In this document: positions 11,155 to 30,405 of the stretch, piece after piece
Numbering within the stretch: the stretch's first letter is position 1
Layout of the letters: each line of letters opens with the position of its first letter
Assembly (NCBI GenBank): GCA_037013495.1
Contig: CM072805.1
Location: 23,462,669 to 23,526,668, forward strand
Reading direction: 5' to 3'
Origin: Hippophae tibetana
Taxonomy: Eukaryota; Streptophyta; Magnoliopsida; Rosales; Elaeagnaceae
Length of the DNA: 64,000 bases
Notes under the pieces: model-generated
What the model was told of the DNA's origin: nothing
Seen by the model: only the letters and a program-made list of their open reading frames with translations
Database searches by the model: none
Position numbers and translations under genes: made by a program

Positions 11155-11573
11155 TGTTGAGAAATTACGTAAATTCCCGATAAACTAGATTTATGATAAA
11201 ACAAGAATAAAAATAACACACAAATTTGATAACGGAGTTCGGCCAATCTTGCTTACGTCTCCGGACCTGCTGCAGATCTTTTTACTAAAATAGAAGAAAT
11301 TACACAAGGTATATACAACACTCATAACTCACAACCCAATTGCACCTAAGAAAATTACTCTCAATTTTCTCTCACAAAAGCTTTTCTCTCTAAGTTTTTC
11401 TCTCAATTGGAATGAACACTTTTGGATGATTAATTCATTACAATTACACATCTATTTATAGGAAAATTAACTCCTTAAATTACTCCTTAAATTAATGGTT
11501 CCTTGAATTAAGCTCCATGTTTAACTCCTTGTTTTGTTCCTTAAATTAAGAAGTTTTATAACAATCTCCAACA
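11155..11573 (-). repeat. copia A 5' LTR (419 bp)
   Basis: On the reverse strand it begins TGTTGGAGATTG and ends AATTTCTCAACA, the TGTTG...CAACA termini usual for Ty1/copia. A TATA-like motif (CCTATAAATAG on the reverse strand) lies near 11453-11463, placing a promoter within the LTR. Only one copy of this LTR is in the window. Confidence 0.85.
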
Positions 11574-11666
11574 ACTTCAAGGCTATATGGTATAAATTTA
11601 AGAGAGCAAAATGACAGTGCAACAAGGGAGTTGCTAAGTTATGGGTAGTTTCCCGCATAAGCGCAC

Positions 11667-12008
11667 TCATGGAAGAACAACTCTGACTTCTTTCCTATCT
11701 GCACCAAATGCCTGACATTGAAAATAACTATATTATGAAGGAACAACTACGTTGTAAAGTTCATTATCAGAATCCCAAAACCTTTCACATACACATTTGT
11801 GAAGAGCTCAGAAAAATCTGGCATTGGACTTTCCTGGAAGAAGAAAAAAAGCAATAACAAATAGTGTGAGGAACATTATTATGAATAATGTCTTCAGATC
11901 ATCATGAACAATGTCCAATATGTTATCTTATATTTCATGCTAGTTGCGTCTTACCTTGGCTTTAGCAATGGCTTCATCTACTTCTTTTCTTACTTCCTTT
12001 TCAGTATC
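11667..12008 (-). pseudogene. last three exons of a pyruvate dehydrogenase E1-alpha gene (fragment)
   Basis: Three exon-like pieces on the reverse strand encode the C-terminus of mitochondrial PDH E1 alpha. Exon 12008-11955 gives D-T-E-K-E-V-R-K-E-V-D-E-A-I-A-K-A-K. Exon 11834-11772 gives E-S-P-M-P-D-F-S-E-L-F-T-N-V-Y-V-K-G-F-G. Exon 11711-11667 gives A-F-G-A-D-R-K-E-V-R ending V-L-P-stop. This order matches the plant E1-alpha terminus as I know it. The first donor (AAG then GTAAG) and both downstream acceptors are intact, but the expected donor after G-F-G is not a GT, so the middle exon reads into a stop. No upstream exons are recognisable in the next several kilobases. It is therefore a fragment, left by duplication, capture or loss of the 5' part. 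Copia A's LTR starts 94 bp beyond its stop codon. Confidence 0.85.
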
Positions 12009-12023
12009 CTTTACAACAACAAC

Positions 12024-12620
12024 AAAAAAGGGTAAAATTACTCAAATATGTAGCGTCTATTGATCAACCAAAATCAAAGTACCTACCTATTTTACTTAGA
12101 TTTTTCAAACACTACCAAATTATATCACAAAATTAAAAACAATTTCTTTTTGTATCTTTTTGAAAAAATCTTGTCAATTTTCATTTAAAAGGGATTGTTA
12201 GAAAAAAAATGTCTTAATAAGTGTCATTTTGAGGTTTGATTTTGAGTGAACCCACCTTGTGACTGTGGAAGTTCTTAGTAGATTTGAGTATGTTCAAAAT
12301 AGAGATAACAATAATAAATAAATTATACAACGAAAGATTCTTGAAGTATGACATCATTTACTTGAAAAAAAAGGTAAATTATTTCAAGTACATTGTATCT
12401 ATTGATCAACCAATAGACAATATCTACTTATTTTATGAAGGTATTTTAACCATTGAATTACATCACCAAGTAAAAAAAAAGATTTTTTTTGTACCTTTTT
12501 GAAAAAATCTTCAACAATTTTCATTTAAATGGAAATTATTAGAAAAAAAATGGTTGAATAAAATCCACTTTATGATAGTGAAAAAAGTCTTAGTAGATTT
12601 GGGATATCATCAAAAACAGA
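12024..12620. repeat. diverged direct duplication of about 280 bp
   Basis: Segment 12024-12303 recurs at about 12363-12620. Shared blocks in the same order include tctattgatcaacca, a tttttgaaaaaatctt block, caattttcatttaaa, gttagaaaaaaaatg / attagaaaaaaaatg and cttagtagattt. Copies differ by many substitutions and small indels. The first copy sits immediately upstream of the PDH fragment's first visible exon, so it may be decayed intron. Confidence 0.75.
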
Positions 12621-14637
12621 TAGTCATGTGCATAAATATCATTAATATGAATGAAAAATTAAATATCAAAATTTACTTATTATAAGAGAAAAGATACAAT
12701 AATTTTTGCTTGTCGCACATAACAAAGAAAACTATACCTTAAAGCATTTAAATACTTCCACATTCTTAAGTTATCTCGATAGATAACTTTTAACATCTAA
12801 CATTTTGACAATGGTTACAAAAGATGACAATGTGAAGAAAGATAGATTAAACAAAATAATTTCCTTAATGCTTGTGATTGTGATGGCTTATTGGAACTCG
12901 AAAGGAACGGATGGTAATAGATTTAAACCAACATGGTGGTCTAATTTAGATGACAAGATTAGTTATAGACAAAGGTGATTGGTTGATATAGTTAAAAAAT
13001 TTAAGATTTTTGAAATATATAAGGTTTATTTATCGTGGTGTCATTAGAAATTTCATGTTATCACGGGACCAAATTTTGATTATTTTATATTAAATTAATT
13101 TTTTTTCAAATTAGTGAATTAAGTCTATTCACATCAAATGTTTTTAGCATAAAATGTAATTTTCTTAAAGTTAGAATAACAATAACTTCAATCAATTTTT
13201 TCTTTTATTTTTATTTATATCAAATATTCATATTAAAATTTAATGAAAATTATAAACAAAATTCATCTATTAAATTTTAGTGTGTTGCATTTAATCTCCA
13301 AATAGTAAAAGATATTGTGTCCCCTACTTTTGATAATAAATTTTAATCTTTTAATTTTGAGAATATATTTTACTCTTAAAAAAATAAGTCAATTAAAGAT
13401 ACATAATAATATTTTAATATTTTTATTTTTCTTGTTAATATATTAAAATACAAATAAAATTCAATCTTTTTAACAATGATAAAGTAATAATTAATAAGAA
13501 AAACATTTTAATCATTTTTATTTTAATACTTATTAAATATCACTATTTTTATTTTAATATTTTATTAATTTTTAATTCTTTTTAAAAAATATGTAATTAA
13601 ATAATTTTATAAAAAAATATTATTATTATTGATTATCTCTTAAATAATTTCATATTAAATTTTACTTTAATATTTTTAATAATTTGTATTTTATCGCATT
13701 TTAATAACTTCATATAGAAATTATCTTTTTTTTAACTACTTTTCTTAAGTCTAAGATATTAAAAAACATTTTCAATTTAAAAACTAAATGCTACCAACTT
13801 TATAATTTGTAAACTTCTACGACGATCACCGGAGTAAATTTAGTCCCTTCGAATATAACACTAATACAAATTATTTGCATGAATTTCTATTCATATTTTA
13901 TTTTAAATGATAAAATTAATAACTAAATAAATATACATATATTTAAAGCCAAATTTATACACTTGTAATAAAGGAAAGGGGGTAAAACAGGAAAGGAAAA
14001 ATAGAGAAACATAAAAGATAGAAATTACAAAACCGAGCAATTACATTTGTTTTGTACATAATCCGATTTATTTTTCGTCCAACTCGTAAAAATTTCATTT
14101 ATATCATTCTTTAAGGTGACCCTGCAGAAAAAAGTCCAAGTACAAAGTGAAATTCGTGCCCAATCAGTGGGAAAATTTCATTAGGAGCTGGGTCTTGCTG
14201 ACTTATAAAAAACAAAAGCAACCAACAATAAATGAATTGAACGAACTCAAGTATGTCAACGTTTACATATGAAATTACCTCTCTATTTACACCACCGTAG
14301 CTACAAAGTGCCACGAACTCTCAGTATACAACTACTACTTCCGAGCCATGTCCTCTCCATCAGCTCTTTATTTGCTTAGTGAGACAAAAATGTGATGATG
14401 GTCAATTGGTCATAATAATACAAGAAAGCTACTACAGATATATGCTTTTTGCTCACAGCGCCTTCCAATTAACAAAGCCCTGCAAAATACTACTGCATCA
14501 CAAAAACAAAAACAAGACAACGAAAAACACATTATTAGTGTTTTCTTAGGTTGGGAAGCAACTAACACATTATTAGAGTTTGAAAGGTTTCATTTTTATT
14601 TTTACATAAACATATAAAATTAAGAATTTAAAACTAA
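12621..14637. other. AT-rich region without identified gene
   Basis: Very AT-rich from 13.0 to 13.95 kb. A less biased block at 13.96-14.49 kb looks like transcribed UTR. On the reverse strand an acceptor-like TTTTGCAG at 14492-14485 precedes a short frame ending K-A-L-stop, but no upstream exon could be joined to it. Confidence 0.5.
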
Positions 14638-15385
14638 GGGCTTGTTTGGTATAAGATTTCAAAACAGATTTTTGTTTTCAAAAATAAAATAAAAAAATAG
14701 ATTAAAAAGAATACGAGCTTAGTTAAAGTGTATTGAGAAATTAAGAAAAACATCACCGTACAACTTATAACAAAAATAACACCCAATATTATTAAACAGG
14801 ATCAAATTTGACACATTTTTGTTCAATATTAAACATCGTTCAATTGAACATGGGTAGATATAAAGAGTGCTATTTTTATAGTTACAAATTTTAAGAGAGC
14901 TATTTTTATTATTTTTCAAAGTATTTTTTATTACAAAGCTTTAGATTATATATCTTAAAAACACTTTCATAAAAAATGATTACATATTGTTTTCCATATT
15001 TCCTAAAAATAAGGATCCATTTGGTATAAGATTTAAAAAAGAAAACATAAGGAGTATATACTTGGTAAAAATATTTTGAAAAATTATATAAAATAAGACC
15101 TTTAAAACTTATAACGAAAAAAAGATACCCTAATAATATTGAATATGATCAAATTAAAATAAAGTTTAACATTAACGGGTCTAAATTATAGGAATTCAAC
15201 TTGAATGACGTCTAACTAAAAAGTATTTAATGTGAAATGTTGGGATAAACTTTTTTTTAATAGTAAAAATATATGATTGAACATAAGATGCGCTACTTTT
15301 ATAATTACAAGTTGTGAGGGGTAATATAAATGTTGTTCTCCTAAATATATTTGAATACATGTTTTAGGATAAAATCTTGAAAACA
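14638..15385. repeat. two diverged direct copies of an approximately 300-370 bp segment
   Basis: Both copies open with a tttggtataagattt motif (14645 and 15019). They share, in order, acttataac.aaaaa, a ccaatattatt / cctaataatatt block, gatcaaatt, and near the end a gcta(c)ttttata(g/a)ttacaa block. Could be tandemly inserted non-autonomous elements; termini are not clear enough to classify. Confidence 0.5.
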
Positions 15386-15390
15386 CTATT

Positions 15391-15860
15391 GGCATGTTTG
15401 TTACATAGTATTAAAAATCCTAATTGTATAATTTGTGTGCAATCATGTGTTTGACTATAGTTAGTATTATATAGAATAAAAATTATACGTTTATGTAGAA
15501 ATTTAGTATTAGTAATGGATATTGGTTTAAACTATATTAGATACTTTACTTAATCTGTTTGAAATTTCAATTATAAAATTGTGTCTTGATTTTTTATTTC
15601 ATCTCAAATTAAAAATAATTTTTATTTTATTTTTAAAATGTAAGAAAAATATAAAATAAATTAAATATTGATTTAAATATTTTTTTGTGATGAAACTATT
15701 GTGTAACAAAACTACTTAAAACAAATTATTTTATTAAAATATTTATTATTAATTTTTATTCGAATAAATTATATAGGTTGTCACTAAATATGCTACAGAT
15801 ATATAATTCAATCCAATATATTTATATTTAATCTATGTAATACCATACACCAAACATACC
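15391..15860. mobile_element. MITE-like element with short terminal inverted repeats
   Basis: The left end ggcatgtttg (15391) pairs with the right end caaacatacc (15851-15860) at 9 of 10 positions. Pairing continues less perfectly inward (ttacatagtatt against aatctatgtaatacc). Interior is AT-rich and non-coding; total 470 bp. The termini resemble Harbinger/Tourist- or hAT-type MITEs, but no unambiguous target duplication is visible, so superfamily is left open. Confidence 0.6.
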
Positions 15861-16640
15861 TTATGCTTTTAGAAAATGACAAATGATATTTTATCCATAT
15901 ATAAACTAGTAATATCTGAATAATAGCTTTTAGATATAACAAATACAAACTCAAATTTAAAAGATTTCAAATAGAACTCAAACATTTAAATAATCAATCT
16001 AATTTTTATGTGTTACTGTATATCTCATCAATATGTTACTATTTGTGCTACCAATATGCAACACATACCAGAAAAAAAGTGGCTAAAAATGTGGAGAAAG
16101 TTGCATAATCAATCATATTGTTATTTTTCCAAAAAATAAATAAATTATAAACAAATCGGGCCCTTATATATTTAATATAAACCTAGTAAAATCTGAATGA
16201 GAGTTCTTTAATATAATAATAAACAAAAAATTTAAGAACTTTTAAATACAACTCAAGATTTCAAATAATTTAAAATTATATCCTTATTTTTTAAAATTTA
16301 TTTTTGAATCATTAAACTACAAGCAACTCAACAATCATTTATTCAAGAAAAATGTTTTTTTATCAAAATTTGATGTATGCATCAATACATATGTTACAAT
16401 TTAATTGACCTTGTATTAGTAAGTTGTTCCACAATTATTTCACTATCTTATCTTCCTAATTTAATGTCTAATTTAATACGAACACGACACTTGATGCATA
16501 TAACATTATTCTTTATTCAGATACATTTTACCTCATTTTCTAGTAAAAAAAATCAAAATTATAATCACTGCACCAAAAATCCCCAATCCATTAGTAAGAA
16601 ATAAATGTCTCACACCTCATTCATCAAACGACATGCAGAT
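15861..16640. other. AT-rich spacer
   Basis: No coding signal. A 75-codon forward open frame at 16377-16604 is low-complexity and unrecognised. Confidence 0.55.
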
Positions 16641-16648
16641 GAATTAAA

Positions 16649-16774
16649 CCAATAGAGAACACGGGCATTGTTGATGACCATTATCCTCCATACATAATAT
16701 CAAGATGATATTCAATGAAATGGCCGTACTTTCCATGGTAGTCAAAGTGGTAGACAGGCCGTGCTCTCTATTGG
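16649..16774. ncRNA. imperfect hairpin just 3' of the SIN3-like gene
   Basis: The left arm ccaatagagaacacggg (16649-16665) pairs with the right arm ccgtgctctctattgg (16759-16774) with one G-T type mismatch and one bulge. Weaker pairing continues inward (tgatgaccat against accatggtag). The stem plus loop is about 126 nt, in the range of a plant small-RNA precursor. The left arm shares 15 identical bases (gaacacgggcattgt) with the forward strand of SIN3 exon 17724-17876, so a forward transcript would be antisense to SIN3 mRNA there. No known microRNA was recognised and transcription is unproven. Confidence 0.35.
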
Positions 16775-16953
16775 ATAGGTTAAATAACTAGCTTGTCATT
16801 CTGAACTCTGTAGCTCAGAATGGAATCTCAAACATAAAACAAATAACTGAAGGCTCCATAACCAAGCCAAAATTGCATCATATTTATGCTTGGATATATG
16901 GAAATGAGACAAAGCACACATACCATATTTACTCCATGCCACCGAAGAGATTA

Positions 16954-25793
<8,840 letters not shown>

Positions 25794-26689
25794 CTTCAAA
25801 ACAAACTCCTTCTTTAACAACAAATCATTCTTCTAACTCCGATTAGTGGCCAAAATATTTATAAAAAAAAACCTACACAACGAAGTCCACATTCAAAATA
25901 AGAGTAACAGCCAAAAAAAAAAAAACAGATCTAAAAAGCCACACGAAAATTCAAATGCAAAAGAAGCTTTTTTGAAATACACACACCACAAGTAAGAGCT
26001 CCAATTTCAAAACCTCTGTACAGATCACCTCTAATGAACAAACTACAGGGAAAACATAGGCAATATTGGAGCGAAAATTACAGAGAGATCGTTGGGTCGT
26101 CGAATGACCAGGTCTTCTAAAACAAGCTTCCTTAGGCACCACTTCAGAGCCCAGAAAAATAATGTTATGAAGATTATATGGTTCCCTAACAATATCAAAT
26201 AGAGAGAATACAATAATAATTGAGAAAATTAAGAAAAACTTTCTTTATATGATTCCTTGTTATTTTTCTGCAGATACAAATAAGAAACAGATGACGATTC
26301 AAAGCAAGTCACACTATGGAAAGAGGACTTAGCCGTGTTGAGGCAACGAGGTACTCACTTCGAGTCTTTGACAAATGGTGGACGCAGTTAAATTATATTT
26401 GGTTTTAGCCCAAGTTATTTTGTTGTTAGTTTGTTTGTTCATAGATAATGACTTACTCTTTAGATTAACGCAAAGTCCATATATTTAGCCTAAATTGTTC
26501 AACATACGTCGATTCATGTATCAAATGTACATTCAAGTCATGAATTAATAAAGAAAAGTTATGACAATTATTTCTAATCGAGTCTAATCATAATCCCTCA
26601 ATCAAATTAAAATTTGCTCTATAATAAATACATTGAGTTCCAAAACTCTTTATGCAATTGTATAATTAACCATCACAACTGATAAGTCT
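25794..26689. other. SIN3-like gene leader and upstream region
   Basis: Directly upstream of the SIN3 start. About 25794-26160 contains mixed-composition sequence likely to be leader (possibly with an intron) and core promoter. No TATA box stands out. 26160-26689 is AT-rich spacer. Confidence 0.5.
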
Positions 26690-27012
26690 CTTCTTTGGAT
26701 GTCAATTATACAAAGAATATATTTCATTAAAAACTTTGCTAGAAAAACCCAACAGGATAAAAAAAAATGAGAAAAAAAATGTGTTATCCTCGTATATGAG
26801 TACATTTGTTAAAATATTGCCCAGAAAACCAGTGGGATAAAGCTATAATGAAAGAAAAAGAGTACATGACATAAGTAATTATACTCCCCGGGTGAAAACA
26901 ACTCAAAATGAGATACATGAGAGTGTGAATTCCAGTCTTTCATATTACTTCTAAAATGTTGAAGTGGAAAGTGATTTGATACAAAAATATGGGCCTCTTG
27001 AATTGTATACAA
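26690..27012 (-). mobile_element. decayed copia-type 3' end (polypurine/LTR region)
   Basis: The reverse strand contains, in order, GGGGAGTATAA, TGTACTCTTTTTCTTTCA, a TTATCCCACTGG block and then a second TTATCCTGTTGGGTTTTTC..GCAAAGTTTTTAATGA block. These phrases are characteristic of the region around the 3' LTR of many plant copia elements, from memory. No coding pol is recognisable on the right side, so only a tail is left. Confidence 0.45.
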
Positions 27013-29229
27013 ATCTTTACTTTAAATAAAGATACTCACTTGGTCAATTATACCTTATGCTTGCAGATTGCTTCAATATAACATAAGATTTTACATTTTA
27101 CTTATGTGAGGTTTCGAGACATTTGTTTCTGGCAGTTTTGACATATTCAGAAAACTTCATATATATGTCACTATTAAGTGAATGTAAACAAACAGTCAAT
27201 TATACATATGAAACACACTTTCGTATTTTTCTTAATGCTTTAGGCACTGAGTACCATTACAGTAGCTAATGAATGTCAATTTTATATCACTGCTATTCTA
27301 ATAAAGTTATGATGTAATCATAATAGGAGAGAATAAAAATATATATAACCATATCATATTTCTCAATTTTCAATAAATACATGTGTATTTTAAACATTTT
27401 ATATTTCAAGTATTTGGGGTATTAGTCATAAAATAAACATCTTCAAGTGTTCAAACAATACCAAGTATTCATATGATATCTTTTCTCATAGTATTTTCTT
27501 CTTTGCCTATTTAATTTTGTCCATTTTCTTTCAAATAGTTTTTACCATTAAAGCATCAATATACTTGGCATGCATTTACAATTTAGAATCATTTGCTCCT
27601 ATATTGTTGGATTATCCACATCGATCCATGCTTGAGAATTTACAGCTAAGATAATTTTCATTTTCAATGATAAATGCATTAATAACTTACAATACTTTGT
27701 TGTTGAATAATTTTTTGAAGTAATATTTCTTAGTAAAATAATGTATATTATTTTTTTTGCATCATTATACATATTTCTTCCTTAATGGCAGAAAATGATT
27801 TAAAGCATGCACACTCTTCAAGGGTCTAATATCAAACTCTAACACATTAACATTTACCAAAAAGCTCATCTCATTATGTTGAGTTAATGCATCAGGGACA
27901 TACATAAAGAAGCTAAAACTTGCAACTAGTAATTCAAGTTGCATTCAAATCAAGTTGTTGGATAAAATCGAACCATAACATTTATGTTCTCAAAGTGAAA
28001 AATGACACTACAAATTTTATACACAATAACATATCAATCATTTAGAGGTGTGAGATGTTTCAAAAGGGATTGGGAACATGTAACTCATAAAGAGTTACTA
28101 GCAATCAAAGATTTATATAATAAATTTAAAATCTTTAAATTTTATTTGTAAATAGATTATTCTTAATCCTTGATGACCTAATTGGTCATAGTAAATATAC
28201 TTTATGAGCTAAAGAACTTGAGATTCACCATATTTGTGATAATAAAAAAATTATCATGTACTTCAAACCATTTTTAACTCAACTAATCTAGTGGCAAATT
28301 AATTTTGACCAATTAATGCAACATCTTTATAATTTTTATCATAAATTGATCTTTTGGGGATTTTTCTTTTTATATATATATTCAAATATAAGATTCAACT
28401 TGAAACTTAATATATAATATAATCACACCTTAGTTTTTTTAATGTCTCATTTAATACTCTTATCATATATATATATATATATAAGATTTCTTCCTTCTTA
28501 AAGGAGAAAAGTATAAGCACAAGTAAATTTATCTAATAATATTTTGTTCTTTTAGAACCTTATATTGGATTATGCTTCAAATTATGCTTAGGTGAAAATA
28601 ATTTATTATTTAAAGGAATAATGCTCATTGTCTTCAAGACACAAATATATTTTCACCATTCTTTTCAAAATCATTTAGTTTTTGGCTCAATTCATTTTGT
28701 TCTAATAAGTACTTCTAGACAATTAATATAAATAAAAAATAATGAAAATACAATTATATTATTAGAACAATGAAGTATAAATAAGAAATCAAAAGAAAAG
28801 ATAAATAATTTGACCATACATAAACCAATTTATTAGATGTAATTCATCAAGATGATAATTTATAGACTATCAAGGTAATCTTTTACGTTATATTTCTCTA
28901 TTAGAGAATGATGATCTAAATGAGATATTGTTTGTTTCAATAACCAAAGTTTCACTTTAAGTGAATTTATATATTTTCTTTCCAAATAAGTACTACCACC
29001 ACATCACTTATAATAGTTTGAATTAAAGTCATGTCCATGGTTATCAACGTTCATTTCAAGAAATGATATAAATAATCCCACAATTTGTTTGGATTGTCAC
29101 TCATGTCATGTTGTTAGCTTATAAGCAATTTTTTTCCTTAAAAAAAACCTAAACTTAGAAGAAAAGTTTATATTAAAAAAGTTAATATACAAATTTTTCA
29201 TAGTTGATTTCAATGTTACTACTTCAAGA
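27013..29229. other. repeat-like AT-rich spacer
   Basis: No intact gene. A (TA)n run lies near 28467-28482. The stretch about 27810-28130 has slightly higher complexity and may be decayed retroelement, but I could not assign a frame. Confidence 0.45.
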
Positions 29230-29345
29230 CACTATTACAAAACATATATATAATCTCGATTTTTAACCATGATCGTAAATCTATGACCATGATTATTGAA
29301 AGACTGAGGCTATAGGACATGTCTATGGCCTTAGTTATTAAAAGA
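29230..29345 (+). mobile_element. possible CACTA terminus
   Basis: Begins cactattacaaaa, the same 13 bases that end the CACTA element at 40369-40381 when that end is read inward. An internally repeated motif (ctatgaccatgattattgaaagactgaggc, then ..ttattaaaagattgaggt) follows, as in CACTA subterminal regions. No matching opposite terminus was found nearby. Confidence 0.35.
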
Positions 29346-29600
29346 TTGAGGTTATATGATATGCATAAATTAAAAATATATATAATTATTAATTACAATA
29401 TTAAAAATCATATTATATTAAAATTAAAAATATAATTACATTTAAGAGTTTATTATACACTAAACCATAATAAAACTTTACTATTATAAATTGACTTTTT
29501 ACTATTAATTACAAGTATTTATAAATGTACTTCAAATCAATACAATCAAGTCCATAACGACTTCAACAGAAGCGTAAAGAAAAGGTAAATACCAAAGGTG

Positions 29601-29735
29601 CTGCTACATTGGGGTGGTGCGCTGGTGTTGGTACGCTAGGATGGTGCAGTGGTGCCAGTGCGTTGTGGTGGTGCATTGGTGTGCCTGGTGTGTTAGTGCG
29701 CTCGGTGCACCTGGTGTGCTGGTGCGCTAGTGTGC
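29601..29735. repeat. GC-rich GGTG-type minisatellite
   Basis: Degenerate tandem copies of a roughly 10-12 bp motif, variants of tggtgcgctgg / ggtgtgctggt, in otherwise AT-rich DNA. The forward frame over it reads a Trp/Gly/Val-rich nonsense peptide; I do not regard that as a gene. Confidence 0.85.
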
Positions 29736-30161
29736 CTTATGCCTACCATGAAAACGAAAACAGCAAAAAAAAAACTAGAATATCATGTGTGCATAGATAG
29801 CAATCAATCTTTAACATGCCACTTGTTATTAGCATCAATGATTAATTATGCTAACTCAAAATTAAACCAAAAAGATGACTGTGTTTTTCTTCTTGCTTGA
29901 AACCCCACATCCACATATACAGACATCACAAGTAATTTCACAAAATGGATATTTACTAAATCAACAACATTTCTTCCCAACGATACCTTCAAGAATCGGT
30001 TTTCTTTTTCTTTGGTTGAAAGTAATCATTTTTCATGGAAAATAAAATATCTAACACCACATTTGTGATCATGTGTAGAAAACAAATTATACTTTGCAAA
30101 TTAGATAGAAGCCATTACTACCTCATTCCCAAGTCCCAAATCAACCACAAGGGTATAGTAA
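29736..30161. other. unassigned spacer
   Basis: Moderately complex AT-rich DNA between the minisatellite and the PP2C fragment. The reverse strand stays partly open here but does not resemble the remaining C-terminus of PLL-type phosphatases. Confidence 0.4.
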
Positions 30162-30405
30162 TCTAAAAACTAGATGTTGCGTTGGATCACCTTCGGGTTT
30201 CAATTGGATAAAAAGTTCAACTTTTGAAATAACTTCTTCATTTGTAAAATATTGATATAACCCATCAGAGGATAATATCAAAAACCTATCTATTGGGCAT
30301 AATCTATGGTGATGAAGAAATGGGAAGCAATTGATGTATGGTTAGGTTTCTATGTAGTTATTATTGAACATCTTCAAGAGTGCATCATTCCAATTAGGTT
30401 GTAGA
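30162..30405 (-). pseudogene. PP2C (POLTERGEIST-like) phosphatase fragment
   Basis: Reverse-strand frame: N-W-N-D-A-L-L-K-M-F, then, after a stop, P-Y-I-N-C-F, H-H-H-R-L, D-R-F-L-I-L-S-S-D-G-L-Y-Q-Y, N-E-E-V-I and F-I-Q-L-K-P-E-G-D-P-T-Q-H. These are consecutive conserved blocks of the PLL clade of plant PP2C phosphatases, including the metal-binding Asp in L-S-S-D-G-L. At least one in-frame stop and loss of sequence on both sides make it non-functional. No introns or other PLL exons seen. It looks like a captured or decayed fragment rather than a processed mRNA copy, which cannot be decided from so short a piece. Confidence 0.8.

Larger units (their letters stand above)
9366..11573 (-). mobile_element. 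Ty1/copia retrotransposon A, truncated: 5' LTR, gag, protease and part of integrase
   Basis: Element on the reverse strand. Its 5' LTR is at 11155-11573, a tRNA-iMet-like primer site follows, and gag starts at 10979. The polyprotein runs through zinc knuckle, protease and the start of integrase. It stops being recognisable at about 9366, where it abuts the caulimovirid relic. Reverse transcriptase, RNase H and 3' LTR are absent, so no target duplication can be checked. TNT1-94/Tork-like by overall look of gag. Confidence 0.9.

Noticed and set aside
14338..14492. Possible terminal exon ending K-A-L-stop on the reverse strand
   Set aside because: A plausible acceptor precedes it, but no upstream exon or recognisable protein could be linked.
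29609..29800. Trp/Gly-rich 63-codon forward ORF
   Set aside because: Product of the GGTG minisatellite, no start context or similarity.
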